From Diplonema papillatum (lineage: Eukaryota; Euglenozoa; Diplonemea; Diplonemida; Diplonemidae): 64,000 nt of DNA. Location of the stretch: the NCBI GenBank assembly GCA_030068145.1, contig JAPJBO010000810.1, forward strand, positions 40,047 through 104,046, written 5' to 3'. This document shows positions 11,074 through 23,038 of the stretch, in pieces. Under the pieces are notes generated by a model. That model was not told the origin of the DNA. It ran no database searches and saw only the letters and a list, made by a program, of their open reading frames with translations. The stretch's first letter is position 1. Each line of letters opens with the position of its first letter. The translations under genes were made by a program, and so were the position numbers.

Positions 11074-13486
11074 ATGCCGGCCGCGCCCGCGCTTTTTCGC
11101 CTCCGGGCGCTCCGGTCCGGCCTGCGGCCCCGGCCGTCGCCGCGCCCCCAAACAGCAACGAACGCAAGGACTTTCTCTCTAAAAGAACCCAGAGAACCGG
11201 CTCCCTCGATGACGGCGACGATGAAGGACATGCTCACCGCGCTCGAGGCCGTCGACACGTGGACGCGGCGGAAGGCCCACGGGAACGACCGGACCCGGCG
11301 GATCGACGAGTACTGGGCCAGCGTGCGCGAGTTCGACTGGGAGAAGAAGGCCAAAGGGCAGGGGTGCGAGGCGCAGCTGTCGGTGACGGTCGGCGTCGGC
11401 GAGCTGTCGGCGGCTGAGCACAGCGACGCGCCGCCGGTGCTCGTCGTGAAGTTCGTCGACACGACAGTGAAGTCGCACGACAACTCGAGCGACCCGCCGC
11501 CGGTCATCTGGGCCGTGGCTGTCACCGCGAAGGAGGTGAAGGAGCTCGAGAAGCAGATTGCCGCCGGCGCGACGTCGACGCTGATCCACCGAGAGCCCGA
11601 CGACGACGACTTCGACGAAGCCGACGAGCCGTACTTCTCCGACGCGCAGTGGGTCCTCGACGATTCGGCGAAGAAGATCAAGGGCATGAAGCTCCGCGTG
11701 AAGGTCTCCCAGGACAGCAAGCCGAAAGAGGTTACCGTGCACTTCCGCGCCCGCGGCGACCGGTTCGAGAAGGGCGACGTATCGAAGCCGGCGGCCGCCC
11801 GGTGGGCGCCCGACACGGGCAAGTACCCGCTGCCCGCGGCCGTCGAGGAGGGCGACTGCCACTCGATCGACAAGCTCGCGAAGGTCGCCAAGCCCGCGGT
11901 TAAGGCCCCTGTTGTGACCGGCGACTCGGTCCTCACCGTCCGCGCCGAGGGCAAGACCCTCGTCTCGAACTCGGGCCGGGCGAGCGTCCCCGTGGCGTAC
12001 CAGTTCCTCACGACGCCGAAGCTCGTCATCACCAACCCGACGGATTCCCGCATTTCCGTCACCGACTTCGTGATGGAGTACAAAGACGGGAAAACGGAGG
12101 TCTGGACCAAGTTCGTGCCCGAGGGAGACGCGCGACCGACCGTGGTCGGGTACCCTTCGTACGGAGGCAACGTGCACAAGGACGAGAACGCGTCGAGCTT
12201 CGAAGTCGACAAGCACTCGTCGTGCGAGGTGCACTTCACGGGTCGGCAGGCCCTCCCGGGCGTCGTCCCGTACCACGGGGGTGACCTGCGGGAACGCGTT
12301 CACCACCGGTTCCTTGAGTGCTCGCACAACACCGGCACAGGCCTCGTCGAGTGCCGCGTCACGCTGCGGGACGAAGCAGGCAAGACGATGCGGGTATCCC
12401 CCTTTTTTCAACAAAACTACGTTTTTTTTTTACATAAGCGCCAGCTTGAAAGGAAATGCTCGACGATGCTGCCCGACAAAGAACAGAAGGGATCCAAAGT
12501 GCTGTAACTACCGAACCACGTGTTGAACGGACGTGAGGTCATGCGGGTCTACCCCTACACGACAAATCACACAAACACAACAGGTCAAAAGTCCTGAGTG
12601 AGAAAACAACACACCGTGGTGTAAGCGAAGAACAAAACTGTCTGACACACATGTGCACTTTTAACACGAAAACGCCTCAATCCCAAGGGTTTGTACAGAT
12701 GCTTTGCACAGTGTCTAAGTTTTCGCACGTCTTAACTACTAGACATAGCTCAAAGCGTCTGCAGGATGAAAAGCCTCTAGGCAAACCCCCGCATCACACT
12801 TCTTCGTCTCCCTCTCGCGAAGGCACGTCAAACAATATGCTCCCCCCTTCCACGTAGGAGACCCCCATATCATCTTTCAACCTTTCCTATTCCCTTAAAG
12901 CCAGACCAATGTGTACACAAGACCCCCATATTATCTTTCAACCCTTCCAATTCATATATACAACGACCCCCTCAACGTAATCCACGCGCTTCAGGTTGAG
13001 TTCGACGCGGCGAACGGGCCGCTCGAGGTGGCGCACCGATCGTACAACGACGGGATCGCCGGGAAGACGTGCGACGAGCAGGGCATCGGGCCGAACTGCG
13101 AGTGCCTCCTGTGGCTGGCGCTCGACCACCCGCTCGACCTCAGCCCGTACTACGTCATCGTGTCGCGCGAGAAGACCGGCGCGCAGAAGTGGTACTCCCG
13201 CGTGTGCACCGAGGGCGAGCGGGACATCCCGTTCTCGTGCCGGTACCAGTTCCCGAGCGGGCTCCGCCGCATCGGGTACCAAGCGAAGCGGGAGAAGAAG
13301 TCGGAGGTCGAGCTCGAGGCGACGCCGGAGGCGAGCCTGTTCGCTCTGGTCGGCGACGACGGCGTCGTCTTCGGCCTACGCGGCGAGATCCACATCACAG
13401 ATCCGGCCACCAAAAAGACCCTCGTCCGCGTCTCGAAGAGCTGCAAGCTGGACTACGACGCGGTCCACGAAGAAGAAGAAGACTAG
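11074..13486 (+). CDS. Unknown 603-residue protein with N-terminal presequence
   Basis: Exons 11074-12393 and 12995-13486 join in phase 0 (donor GTATCC, acceptor CTTCAG). I chose the ATG at 11074. The first 35 residues are rich in Arg, Ala, Ser and Pro with no acidic residue (MPAAPALFRLRALRSGLRPR), which looks like a mitochondrial or plastid presequence. A second in-frame Met pair lies at MTATMKDML. The body has an acidic patch (DDDDFDEADEPYF), beta-rich segments, and a C-terminal Cys-containing part (CDEQGIGPNCECLLWLALDH) ending in an acidic tail. I do not recognise the family. The shared codon use of the two exons and the clean splice phase support one real gene. Confidence 0.75.
12430..12640. 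repeat. Intronic copy of the dispersed repeat seen at 4.3 kb
   Basis: It lies wholly in the intron of the 11-13.5 kb gene. Shared words with 4319-4490 are GGGTCTACCCCTACACGACA, AAAGTCCTGA and GTGGTGTAAGCGA. Further along the intron, GCCTCTAGGCAAACCCCCG at about 12773 also recurs near 6286 in the NSRP1-like intron. Confidence 0.7.
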
Positions 13487-16322
13487 AGGGTGAGTTGCAT
13501 CCGCCGCCCAAAAACTTTGCAGAGTGGAAACGCTTTGCTCGCCCCCTCCTCTCTCTAAAAAGAAGAAGATGCTGACATCGAATGCATGAAGAGGCGGTGT
13601 TCCCCTGCCTTGAACCAAAAACAAAAAGCTGCAAACGCACTTTTTCACTCTAAAATATATCCATTCCTCCCTCAGCTATAAATGATGCTTTTTTTTTTAG
13701 CGTTTATTTTTGTTCCCCGTCCTTGGAGCGCAAGGGGTCGACCACGATTTTCCCCCTCTGCGGCACCGCGCCTCTTCCTGTGTCCTTCGTTGTTCGCCGT
13801 CCGCATTACCATGGCCACTGACCCCGTTGGTGGCAATGACGTGCGCTTTACTCTGAAGCCGCCTCGCGATGCGTTAGCTGCGCAACGGAACGGACCCCTC
13901 GCGGGCTTTCTTTTTCTTGCAGGACAGCAAGCGAACTTTCACTGGTGGAAACTTGCATTTTTTTTCTCTGTTCTTCTCCCTTCTCCATTGCGGCAGAAAC
14001 GCTGGGCCACGGTTCACGACATCAGGACAGATCTGTATTTGTTATCGGAGTCAAAGTCTCTAGAACGGAAGTATGAGCTTACGTGCACCGCTGTCATTTG
14101 TACTTAATGTACGCTTCTTCTTTGAAGTTTCCGAGGCGGTCGTAGAGGTTGACCTGACGCTAACAAAACATGCCAATCCAGGCTCTTCCTCATCTCACTA
14201 ACGACCTCTCACTTTCACCAGCCGTGCGGGACGGGAGAGATACCATGAACTGGGCGCGCCCACGAACGAGACAAACAAAGATGGTCCTGTAAGAAGTCGG
14301 AGTAGCATAGTATAACAACATTTTCTCTCCTACCCTTCCCCCCACCCACTTCCCCAACGATGTTTGACCATTTTCTCCCCCCTCCCCTTCCTGAAACATT
14401 ATAACCTGCAGTCCCCCCCTCCTCTCCTTTCCGTTATTCGGCGGAAGCGCGCGGGGGGCACCAGCCGAATCCGATCCGGGCGTCGTGTATCAAGCCCGAG
14501 ACGAACCCGTGTAAGAATCATTCCTCGCTCCTTGGTTCTGAACACGACGCCCTTCGGGGAAAAAGTTGCAAGTGATCACGTTTCGTGGAAGCCTCGCACG
14601 ATATTTTGGGGTTTCTTGTGCGCACCTGCGGTTCCTGCTGGGGTTCAGTACCGCACTGGCTCTTAGACCTCGCGCGTCTCAAACGCGATTTCTCATGTCG
14701 AGAACAATAATCGGGCGATTTCTACTCATCGCGAGGAAGAATCAAAGCAACCCAACTCGGCAGCTGATCCCTTTCGACGTGCGTCGTGTTTTTCCCCGGC
14801 CGCCCGCGGGTCGGATTCGGCAGGTGAGTGGCGACACCATCCTTTTTGCGAGCCCCAGCAAGCGAACACCCTCATTGTGACAGCCCACAGTCCGCCCGCA
14901 CCCCGGACCATCGACAGCGTTAAGTTCTGTAAAGTGCAAGTGCCATCAAGGCAGGTGGCTGGCAGTAGCGGAGACAGTCTTCCCACCGTGGCGCGATAGC
15001 GCGACGGCGCCAGACTACAGGCAAGCTGGTCGACGGAGTCTTCCTAACAACGTAAAAGTTCTTTTTCCGCTGACAGTTTCAAGGTCCGGGGGTTGATAAG
15101 GTCGCGTAACATTGCGGACGGGCCTCGGCGCTCACCCACAGCCAACGAGGGGAAAAGAAAAACCAAAACAGCAACAGGGATTATCCTGCATGGTTAAAAA
15201 ATTATTTCTTCACAAAAAAACTATGTATATGTTCTCAAAACAGGCCGGTTAAAAAGGGTTTTTTAACCACAGGAGTTTCTGGTGAAAACTTTTTGTGCTT
15301 GCAAGGCCAGAGACACGGAGGCTGCAGGACCTGCAGGACCCACAAGTGGGGTCACAACAAAGTGGCGAAGCAGCAACGCGCCCACGAAGGTCGCACACCA
15401 GGCTTACAGACCATTCAAAAAGCTCGCTCAACGTGGAAAAGAAATCGTTCCGGCCATGATACAGATATTTTTAACCATGAATTGCCCGAATTTCGGGGAT
15501 TAGAATAATCCCTGGACCAGGTCCAAAACCAAAAAAAAAAAAAAGGTAAGAACAGAACCATTTTTCCTGAACCAAAGTTAACCCCACATCTCTTTTTTTT
15601 TCTTCCTTCTCTTCCAGCAGGAGTCGTAGCTTTCCTACCTCCAAAGCCAACGTGCAACCTTAGCTTGTCTGTATCCCTCGAGCTCGCAAATATCTGCTTG
15701 TGCGTCCTCTCCCTTTTCCAGGCGCTGCGACTATGTAGTAAGGCTGGGTGCGATGTAGCAACGTGGCACAATGAGCAGGTGTACGTGCATTGAGATCGTG
15801 CGTTGAGCATCAGCCCATCCAAAAACGCGGTCGTGCTTTGTGTAAGGAGACCGCGAAAAAAGACAGGCGCTTCGTTTTGTTGGTGGGCGTGTGCCTCTGC
15901 CGGTCGATCGTTTTCCCACGTCTTTTTAGCCTGCACAATGCATTGAAGGGCAACCCGCAAGATTGTTGGTACGTAAAAATTAGCCAGCAGCCCCCACACA
16001 TCCAGCTGCCTGGTTCTTCCAACTTCATCTTAAACCGAACGCCAACAACCGCACTTCAGCAGCTGCGATCCCCTTCCTACCCCAGCGAAAGACAGACCTA
16101 GACGAGGGTCACCTGGAGACTCTAAAATCCCGGATTCTCAAGCCACAGAACTATCACACACTCTAAAAACTACCCAAAACAGAAGAAGAAATACATTAAA
16201 CACCCACACGCACTCACACGACAGCAAAAAGACAAAAAGAGAAAGAAAAAGCCCCTCCCCCCCCCCCCCCGATGCCCCGCGCCGACCGCTGACATGCTCG
16301 CCCCGTCCGACCGGCACCGACC
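13487..16322. other. Intergenic, no supported gene
   Basis: AT- and poly-pyrimidine-rich sequence with only short, non-conserved frames. Around 16105-16165 it carries a weak copy of the intron-associated repeat described at 27045-27140 (GGTCACCTGGAGACTCTAAA, then TCCCGGATTCTCAAG). A poly-C tract lies just before the next gene, at about 16257-16270. Confidence 0.5.
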
Positions 16323-19300
16323 ATGCGGCTCGCCGGGCCCGGTGTGCTGCTGCTGCTGGCGGCGCTGAGCGGCCGCTGCGCGGGGCAGGTGCTGCCGCAG
16401 GCGCCGGGGCTGACCCCGGAAGGGGGTGCGGTCGACGCGGGCGACCTCGTGGTCGTCGACCCGTACACCGGTGGGGATGACGGCGGCGTCGTCGCTCTGG
16501 TGTCCACGGTGGACATCGACACAGGGCTGGGCGGCACGCAGGCTGTGTCGGCGGGGCTCGGCTGGGCGTTCCGGTTCGAAGCCTCCGGCACGTACTCGGT
16601 CACGGTGCAGTACGTCCGCGCGAGCGACGGTGCCGCGAGCGCGGTAAGGGGCCCGTACTCCTTCACCGTCACGACCACCCCGGCGCCTTGCTCAGTAGCC
16701 ATCCAGCCCCGCCCCACCGCCACCCGAGACGTCGACCCCGCCACCGGAGCCGTCGCATTCGACGTCGTCGGCGGTCGATACACCCCCGACGTCACCGTCA
16801 CGCTCCGCGTGCTCTCGGAGAACTCCTCCGCTTCGATGTACTACGCCGTGACTGAACGGTCCTCCCCTCCGGCCGGTCGAGATGGATACACCCGCGTGGC
16901 CTTGGCGGACGGAGCTGCGTCGATCGTGCTGCGAAGCAGCCGGTTCGTGCACTACGGCTGCGGGGTTGCGGGGGTCGTGTGGACGGTGCGGTACGAGGTG
17001 GCGGGCGCCGCGGTGCCGGCGGCCGCCGTCGTCGGCGCGTGCGCCGCGCTGCTGGTCGGCGCGGCCGCGTGGTGGCGGCTCTTCGCGCGGCGCACGGCGC
17101 TGCGGCGGGACGCGCCGGACGGCGCGCACTACGGCGAGGCCGACGCGCTCGCGTGGGCCGTGTTCCTCGCGGTCGAGCCGCTTCCCCTCGCCTCGAACAT
17201 TTTTTTCGTCGCCTCCGACCTCGCGGCGTCGTCGGCCAGCGTGCTCGCGTCGTACGCCCTCGTCGCTTGCACCGTCATCCGGGCGCTCGTCTTCTGCAAG
17301 CGGGCCGGCGCGTACCACTACTACAAAATGCGCCACGCCGCCGCGCTTAGTGACCCCAGGGTTGACCGTTCCGTGTTAGAGACGCTGCTGGTGTACCGGC
17401 TGGCGCGCTTCCCCGGGGCCGCCGACGTGTACCGGGCGACGCCGGGCGAGCTGAAGCTGTCGCACCGCTGCCGGATGCAGGGCTTTGCCGTCGGCTTCGC
17501 GGCGGCGGCCGTGGACCTGGCGGCGACCGCGGTCGTGTACGCGAGCCACCCGACCGAGCTCGGGACCTTCGCCCTCCTCCTCCACCTCGCGATCTCTGAA
17601 GTCGTCGTCGCGGCGGGCGTCCCACTCGCGGCGACCGGATACCTGGGAACGGGCCACTGGCGGGAGGAAGACCGAGTGGCACTCGGGTCTCGGAAGGGAA
17701 AAGGCGGCGGCGCGCACCTCGGCGTCGGCGGCGACGAAACAGACCCGTTTAGGAGGTATGCGCCGGTGAAGCCTGGCGGCGGCGGCGGCGCCGGGTTTGA
17801 GCCGTTCGACGTGCGGGCCGTGAGGGAGGGAGACGGGGAGCTCCTGCGGGCGTCGCTCGCCGAGATGACGCGCGCCCTCGGGCGGCAGGCGTCGGTGGCC
17901 GAGGAGGTGTCGATCCTGCGCGACCTCCGGGCCGTGCGCACCGACCCGGCGGCGTCGCCGCGCGCCAAGGCGCGCGCCGAGGCGGCGCTGCTGCTGCAGT
18001 GGGAGCACGCCAGCCCGCCGCCGCCCGCCGAAGTTCCCGCGGACCCGGGCCCCAAGCCGGCCGGCCGCAGCGGCGGCGGCGGCGGCGGCAGCAGCAAAAA
18101 CGACAGCTGCTGCAACAACCACCGCGGCGCCAACAACGCCGACTACAACGGGACGGCGGACAACCTCTCGTTCTCGCCGCCGACGACGCCGCCGGCTTCG
18201 CCGCCGGCTTCGCCGCCGGCGCGTCCGGCGGGCCTGCCGTCGCCGGGCCCGCCGGCGCGGCCGCCGAAGAGCGCGCTGCGGGCCGCGTCCCCGGCCCCGC
18301 CGCACCCCCTCCACGCGCTGCCGTCCGGCGGCAGCGCAGCCCGTACCGTCGGCGTCGTCGAGCCAGGCCAGCAGGCCGCGCCGCCGCCGCGCAGCTCGCC
18401 GCTTGCGCGGCTGGCCTCGAGCTCGTCGTCCCTCGGCGGCGCGTCCCCGGCCGGCCACGCGCTGCAGCCGAAGACCAGCGGCGACGCGTTGTCGCCGGTC
18501 GACCTCCTGTTTTCGCCGCCGCCGCCGCCGAAGCCGGCGGGCGCGGCGCCGAAGGCACCGCCCTCCGACGGCGGGGGGCGCCCGGCGCGCGCCCACCAGC
18601 CGCACCCGCTGTCCGCGAGGCTCTCCCACCACGCTACGCTAGACGGGGCCGCCCGGTCCGACCCGGACCGGAAGGAGGGGGAGTCGCCGGTCTCGCCGGC
18701 GGCCACCAACCCGCGGAGCCCCGAGGAAGCGGACGCACCGCCGCAGACCCGCCGCAGCGACGGCAAGCCGCACGGTCTGCTCCCGGGCGGCGACGGCAGC
18801 GGCCGCAGTCAACACAACACCAACAGCAGCAACGACAACAACAACAACGCCGGCGGGGGCGGGCCGCGGAGCGCGGAGGAGGCTCGGCCCGGCGCCGCCG
18901 GCCTGCTGCCGGACAGCACCAACGCCGCGGGCAAGGCGAGCGATCCGGCTGCTGGCCAGCGGGGCCTGAAGGACCGGCGGTCGCCGTCGCTGTTCGAGCT
19001 GCCGGCGGCGGCGGCGGTGGCAGACACGCGGTTCGAAAAGGAGCGGGAGGCAACGCGCGCCGAGCTGGCGTCCCTCCGCGGCGAAGTGGCGCGCTCGCGG
19101 CGGCTGGAGCGGGAGGTCGACCGGCTGAAGGAGGAGCAGGCCGGCGCCGCGGCCGCCAGCGGCGGCGACATCGAGGAGCTGAAGCGCGAGATCCGCGACC
19201 TGCGCCGGCAGATGGCCGCGGCCGCGTCGCCGCGCGGCCGCGAAAGGGGCGGAAACCGGATCCGCCGGCGGCGGCCTTCGTCGCTCAGTGCGGTGAGTGA

Positions 19301-19952
19301 TCGGCCGTCGGACGCGACCAGCGACGACGACGACGGGCGCCGGATCCGCGAAAGCTCCCCGGTTCGGAATCGATCCCGGTCCCGGGGCTCGGGCGCTTCG
19401 AGCTACTCGCGCTCCGCCGCGGACGAAGAGGAGGAGGAGCGGCGGCACGTCCAGCGGCACTCGTCGCAGCTGGTGTCGAAGATGCTCGGGCAAGTCAACC
19501 ACATGATCGTCTCGCGCAACTCGGCGGCCAACCTGCTGTCGACCCCGCGCAGCGCGCCGAGGAGCCCGTCGGCCCACTTCTCGCCGGACCTGCCGCGGGA
19601 CTTCGACGCGCACAGCGTCACGTCGCACCAGTCGAACCACTCGCGGGGCCCTTCGACGGCGTCCCCGGGCCTCGTCTCGCCCCCCCGGAAGGCGTCGCTC
19701 CGCGGGCTTGCCGCCCCCGACTCGCTGGCGTCGCCGGCCCTGGAATCCAAGCCGTCGGCGGCGTCCGTCAAGGCGTCGCCCGTCCTCTCCGCCGTCCTCA
19801 GCGCTGAGTCGTCGCCGCCGAATCAGCAGCAGCAGCAGCAGCAGCCGCCGCACGGCCACCAAAGCTTGGCGAGGTCCGTCATGAGCTCGCTGGCCGGCTC
19901 CGCGCACCGCCCCCCGCCCCGCTCGCCGAAGCTGCTCGTCACGCCTTCTTGA
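16323..19952 (+). CDS. Single-exon multipass membrane protein, 1,209 residues, family unknown
   Basis: The ORF is uninterrupted and starts with a clear signal peptide (MRLAGPGVLLLLAALSGRCA). Residues 21-227 form a probable luminal or extracellular domain with beta-rich Ser/Thr segments and few Cys. About five hydrophobic helices follow, near 228-251, 274-296, 302-324, 384-406 and 412-440. From about 445 on the chain is long, Pro/Ser/Gly/Ala-rich and probably disordered and cytosolic. It includes an Asn/Ser tract (NNDSCCNN-type runs), a predicted coiled coil near 900-960 (FEKEREATRAELASLRGEVA) and a nine-Gln run near 1167. The GC content is extreme, so many opposite-strand frames stay open. 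It could be a receptor or channel-like protein, but I see no diagnostic motif. Confidence 0.75.
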   Translation: MRLAGPGVLLLLAALSGRCAGQVLPQAPGLTPEGGAVDAGDLVVVDPYTGGDDGGVVALVSTVDIDTGLGGTQAVSAGLGWAFRFEASGTYSVTVQYVRASDGAASAVRGPYSFTVTTTPAPCSVAIQPRPTATRDVDPATGAVAFDVVGGRYTPDVTVTLRVLSENSSASMYYAVTERSSPPAGRDGYTRVALADGAASIVLRSSRFVHYGCGVAGVVWTVRYEVAGAAVPAAAVVGACAALLVGAAAWWRLFARRTALRRDAPDGAHYGEADALAWAVFLAVEPLPLASNIFFVASDLAASSASVLASYALVACTVIRALVFCKRAGAYHYYKMRHAAALSDPRVDRSVLETLLVYRLARFPGAADVYRATPGELKLSHRCRMQGFAVGFAAAAVDLAATAVVYASHPTELGTFALLLHLAISEVVVAAGVPLAATGYLGTGHWREEDRVALGSRKGKGGGAHLGVGGDETDPFRRYAPVKPGGGGGAGFEPFDVRAVREGDGELLRASLAEMTRALGRQASVAEEVSILRDLRAVRTDPAASPRAKARAEAALLLQWEHASPPPPAEVPADPGPKPAGRSGGGGGGSSKNDSCCNNHRGANNADYNGTADNLSFSPPTTPPASPPASPPARPAGLPSPGPPARPPKSALRAASPAPPHPLHALPSGGSAARTVGVVEPGQQAAPPPRSSPLARLASSSSSLGGASPAGHALQPKTSGDALSPVDLLFSPPPPPKPAGAAPKAPPSDGGGRPARAHQPHPLSARLSHHATLDGAARSDPDRKEGESPVSPAATNPRSPEEADAPPQTRRSDGKPHGLLPGGDGSGRSQHNTNSSNDNNNNAGGGGPRSAEEARPGAAGLLPDSTNAAGKASDPAAGQRGLKDRRSPSLFELPAAAAVADTRFEKEREATRAELASLRGEVARSRRLEREVDRLKEEQAGAAAASGGDIEELKREIRDLRRQMAAAASPRGRERGGNRIRRRRPSSLSAVSDRPSDATSDDDDGRRIRESSPVRNRSRSRGSGASSYSRSAADEEEEERRHVQRHSSQLVSKMLGQVNHMIVSRNSAANLLSTPRSAPRSPSAHFSPDLPRDFDAHSVTSHQSNHSRGPSTASPGLVSPPRKASLRGLAAPDSLASPALESKPSAASVKASPVLSAVLSAESSPPNQQQQQQQPPHGHQSLARSVMSSLAGSAHRPPPRSPKLLVTPS

Positions 19953-21097
19953 TCGGGTCCGTGCGGTTCTTCGTAGTCACGGTAGTGCGCCTTTTGTGGG
20001 GTTGAAGCCTCGGAGAGTTAACGTTTGTGGCACAAATGAGCCGGTCCACCTCCCGCTGACAAGGCTGCTGGTAGACTGTGCCAGACCGCAGCAGTTCTGG
20101 CTCAATAAATGATCGTACCACCGCTTTTCGGGAGTGACAAAGTGAGAAACGAAGGCGGAACAGCTGTTGTCACGTCTGCACTCGCTGCCCAGTGCGGTGT
20201 TAAAGCGCGCAACCTATGCACCTCGCAATCTTCCCCCCCTGCGCTCACGCTTGTTTCCAAGAGACCGCAACCGACCCCAACCCTCACTTGTTCTTGGCCC
20301 GATGCTGCCCCCGCCCCACATGTGCATTGTCCCACTGTTTTTTTCTTACTTTGCCGGCGCCAAATTGACGAATCGGACCGAAAAAATGCTGGTGCAAAAA
20401 TAGACCCTCTTCCGGGGTCTGCGGGCTCCTTTTTTCCTCTGTTCAGCACAAGCGCAAAAAGGGGTCCGTCTTCCGCGGTCGTACCGCTGTCTCTGTTGTG
20501 CTGCGGCTTCAGGATCCTCCCCTCTCTTCTGTTTGTAAATGCGCCGTTCTCTTTTCCATTCTGCGGCGCCACGGAAGACGAGCGGCTTCTGCTGCCTTGC
20601 GAACGAGGTAGAACACGGCGAAACAGACCGCTCCAGCGACAGAATGTGTCTTGTCAACAAGGTAGAACGCAATGGTACAAGCTTCTTCTTGTTCATTTCC
20701 TACACTGCCACTTAGTCGCTGTTCATCTTGCCAGCCCCACACAACACTACTCGTTCCCCGAGCCATTGGCGGCGATCATGGCTCCTGCGGCAGAGCAGGC
20801 CCTGCCCCCTCTGTCGGCACCCGGGTCCCTCACTTCCTCCGACATACGGAAACTGGAGCACTTGCAGTGATGTGGGACGCGGTGATTAGACAGGTCTGCT
20901 GCAGTGTGGGGGCTGGCAAGATGCGAAACCCCCGAGAGTCCGCACGGACTATCGGGGGAACTCATCCAATGCGGGCAAGCCCGTGCCACTGTACAGCTGA
21001 AGGCGACGACGGAACTCGTGGTCCACGTACCTGAAAGATCTGTCCAAAAAGTGCGCGGCCGGGAGGAGGGGGTGTGAGTCGGCCGCGGGTGCGCCGC
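19953..21097. other. Intergenic, no supported gene
   Basis: No recognisable coding frame. A lone CAGTGTGGGGGCTGGCA word at about 20894-20910 matches the tip of MITE K at 35619, but no partner end was found. The segment may hold an upstream exon or the promoter of the coiled-coil gene at 21098. Confidence 0.4.
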
Positions 21098-22743
21098 ATG
21101 CAAAATGGAAAATGGAAGTCGATGTCGGCGCCGCTGTCGTCGAACAACAAGCGGATGTCGTCGCAGTCGTTCGCGGTGAGCGAGGCGCCGTCGATGAAGT
21201 CGAGGAACAGCAACGTCTCGCGGGTCTCGCGGGCGCAGAGCTCGGTGTCGAAGGTAAGCCAGAACCGGCGCGACGGGAAGGGCAAGCGCTTCGGGCGCGA
21301 CGACGCGCACCGGCAGTCGGCGTACAGCAAGAATAAGTATGAAGAAGAACTCGAGCGCTACCGGCAGCTCGCCGTCAAGGTGCAGGAGCAGGAGCTTGCC
21401 GTCGTAATGAGCCAGGACCACCTGGCCCAGGCCAAGCTCACCCACGAGGCCAAGCTCACGGCGAAGCAAGACAAAGGGGCGCAGCTCCGCCAGCAGATCG
21501 CCGACATCCACGAGCGCATCGCCCTGAAGGAGATCGTCGCGGACGACAACGACGAGCACATCGTCTTCCTGCAGGGCATCGTCCGCAGCGACGAGGTCCG
21601 GCGCGCCTACAACTTCATCCTCCGCAGAACGAATTGCGACATCGCCGGTATGCCTTTCCAGCCACGCGGTAGAACAAACTTCGAAGAAGGCGTCAAGCAT
21701 GCACGAGAGGCAGTGTCCTGAATTCACCCTTTTATGCAGCATCTTCTTTCAAAGACCTGATGAACCCCCCCCATGACTTTTCGAAAAAGACTTGATGTTG
21801 GCATCAAACGTGCGTGAGAGGCAGTGTTCGGTCTAACCATTAACATGAGATTCTTCACCCCCAGTCTCGACCGGGGACTTGAAAACACCGGCGTCTTAAA
21901 ACACGGGGCACGACGGCCGAACGTGGGGAGGTTCTGCTCTTCGTATTGTCTGACGAAAACTGCCTTGGAGAAAGCGGGAAGTAAGAACAACGTCTTCGTA
22001 ACTGACATCACTAGCGCAAGGGAATGTTGAGTGGCTGCCTTGCTGTACAGTGACCCGTGGGAAACGAGCTTGGGCGAGGGCACCTTCCATCCACAGGGGT
22101 CAAACCGGAAGAGGTGTTCGACGAGGCAGCGATGCTGCGGTTCTACGGGACGGCGCACCGGCGGAAGAACCGGAAGCTGCAGTACGAGATAAAGAAGGCC
22201 GGGCAGGCCTCGTCGCTGGCGGCGGGGATCCTGGTGGTGGTCGTCGCGCACCTGCACAACGAGATGAGCGCCGAGCTCCAGTTCCGGAAGGCGGTCCTGC
22301 AGTCGGTCGGGCTCGCCGGGCAGACCGCGAACAAGTGGCTGGCCGACGTGCGGTGCAACAAGCCGGCGGCGAAGGACCGGACGCCGTCTCCGTCCCCGCC
22401 GCCGACGCCGCCGTCGAGGATGCCGCGGGTGCCCCCCCGCTGGGCGCGGTACCGGCTCTCCTTCTACGAAGACAGGGACGCCGCCGCGGCCGCGGCACCC
22501 GCGCCGGCCAAACCGGCGCGGGACCTGCTCGCGCAGTGCAACGCGGAGCTCCGCTCCCTCGCGGCCGTCGACCGGGCCGCCGGCAGCCTGAAGCCCGGCG
22601 AGCGGCACCGGCGGCTGGTCGCCCTGCAGAGCGAGGAGTTCGAGGCCCAGCGCACGTCCGCGGGGAGCCCGGCCCCCGAGCCGTACTTCTGGTCCGTCCT
22701 GCCGCCCCCTTCCATGCGAACGCCCGTTTGCCAGTGGACTTGA
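21098..22743 (+). CDS. Coiled-coil protein, 398 residues, family unknown
   Basis: Exons 21098-21647 and 22097-22743 join in phase 1 (donor GTATGC, acceptor CCACAG) and give a whole number of codons. The start used is the ATG of MQNGKWKSMSAPL; an upstream exon cannot be excluded. The N-terminus is Ser-rich and basic. Residues of about 80-180 form a long charged helix (NKYEEELERYRQLAVKVQEQ). Exon 2 begins GVKPEEVFDEAAMLRFYGTA, has a hydrophobic helix (GILVVVVAHLHNEM) too short and polar to be a sure membrane span, and ends in a Pro/Ala-rich tail. It lies next to the flagellar kinesin, so a cytoskeletal role is possible but unproven. Confidence 0.7.
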
Positions 22744-23038
22744 CGACGCGCCACCCGACACGGACTGCGGGCGGGGTGCCAACCTGGCGCGAGACCCCTA
22801 CTCGTCTCTTGGCTGGGCTGGCTACAAAGCAGAGTAAACGGATTTTGCGATTCAAACGCGCGTCTTCCTGCAAGACTTGACTCGTCAACGTCCCAGACGA
22901 TGCCAACTCCCCAGTTCGGGACCTAACAACACGTCTCGCGGCCGTTGAGAAAGCCACGTGCCGGCGCAGCCCAGCAAGTCTGGACCTCCTGCCTTTTCCC
23001 CTGTCCACGTCCAGCATGAGCTGCTACCGAGGAACAGC

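Noticed and set aside
14364-14880. Possible small genes at 14.4-14.9 kb
   Set aside because: The frames start in poly-pyrimidine tracts, lack the codon bias of neighbouring exons and show no splice or domain support.
17376-19907. Long opposite-strand and alternate-frame ORFs over the membrane protein gene
   Set aside because: Extreme GC removes stop codons in all frames; Arg/Ala/Gly-rich translations have no domain features.
22057-22880. Second reading frame (276 residues) over exon 2 of the coiled-coil gene
   Set aside because: Only one frame joins exon 1 in phase and has exon-like composition.
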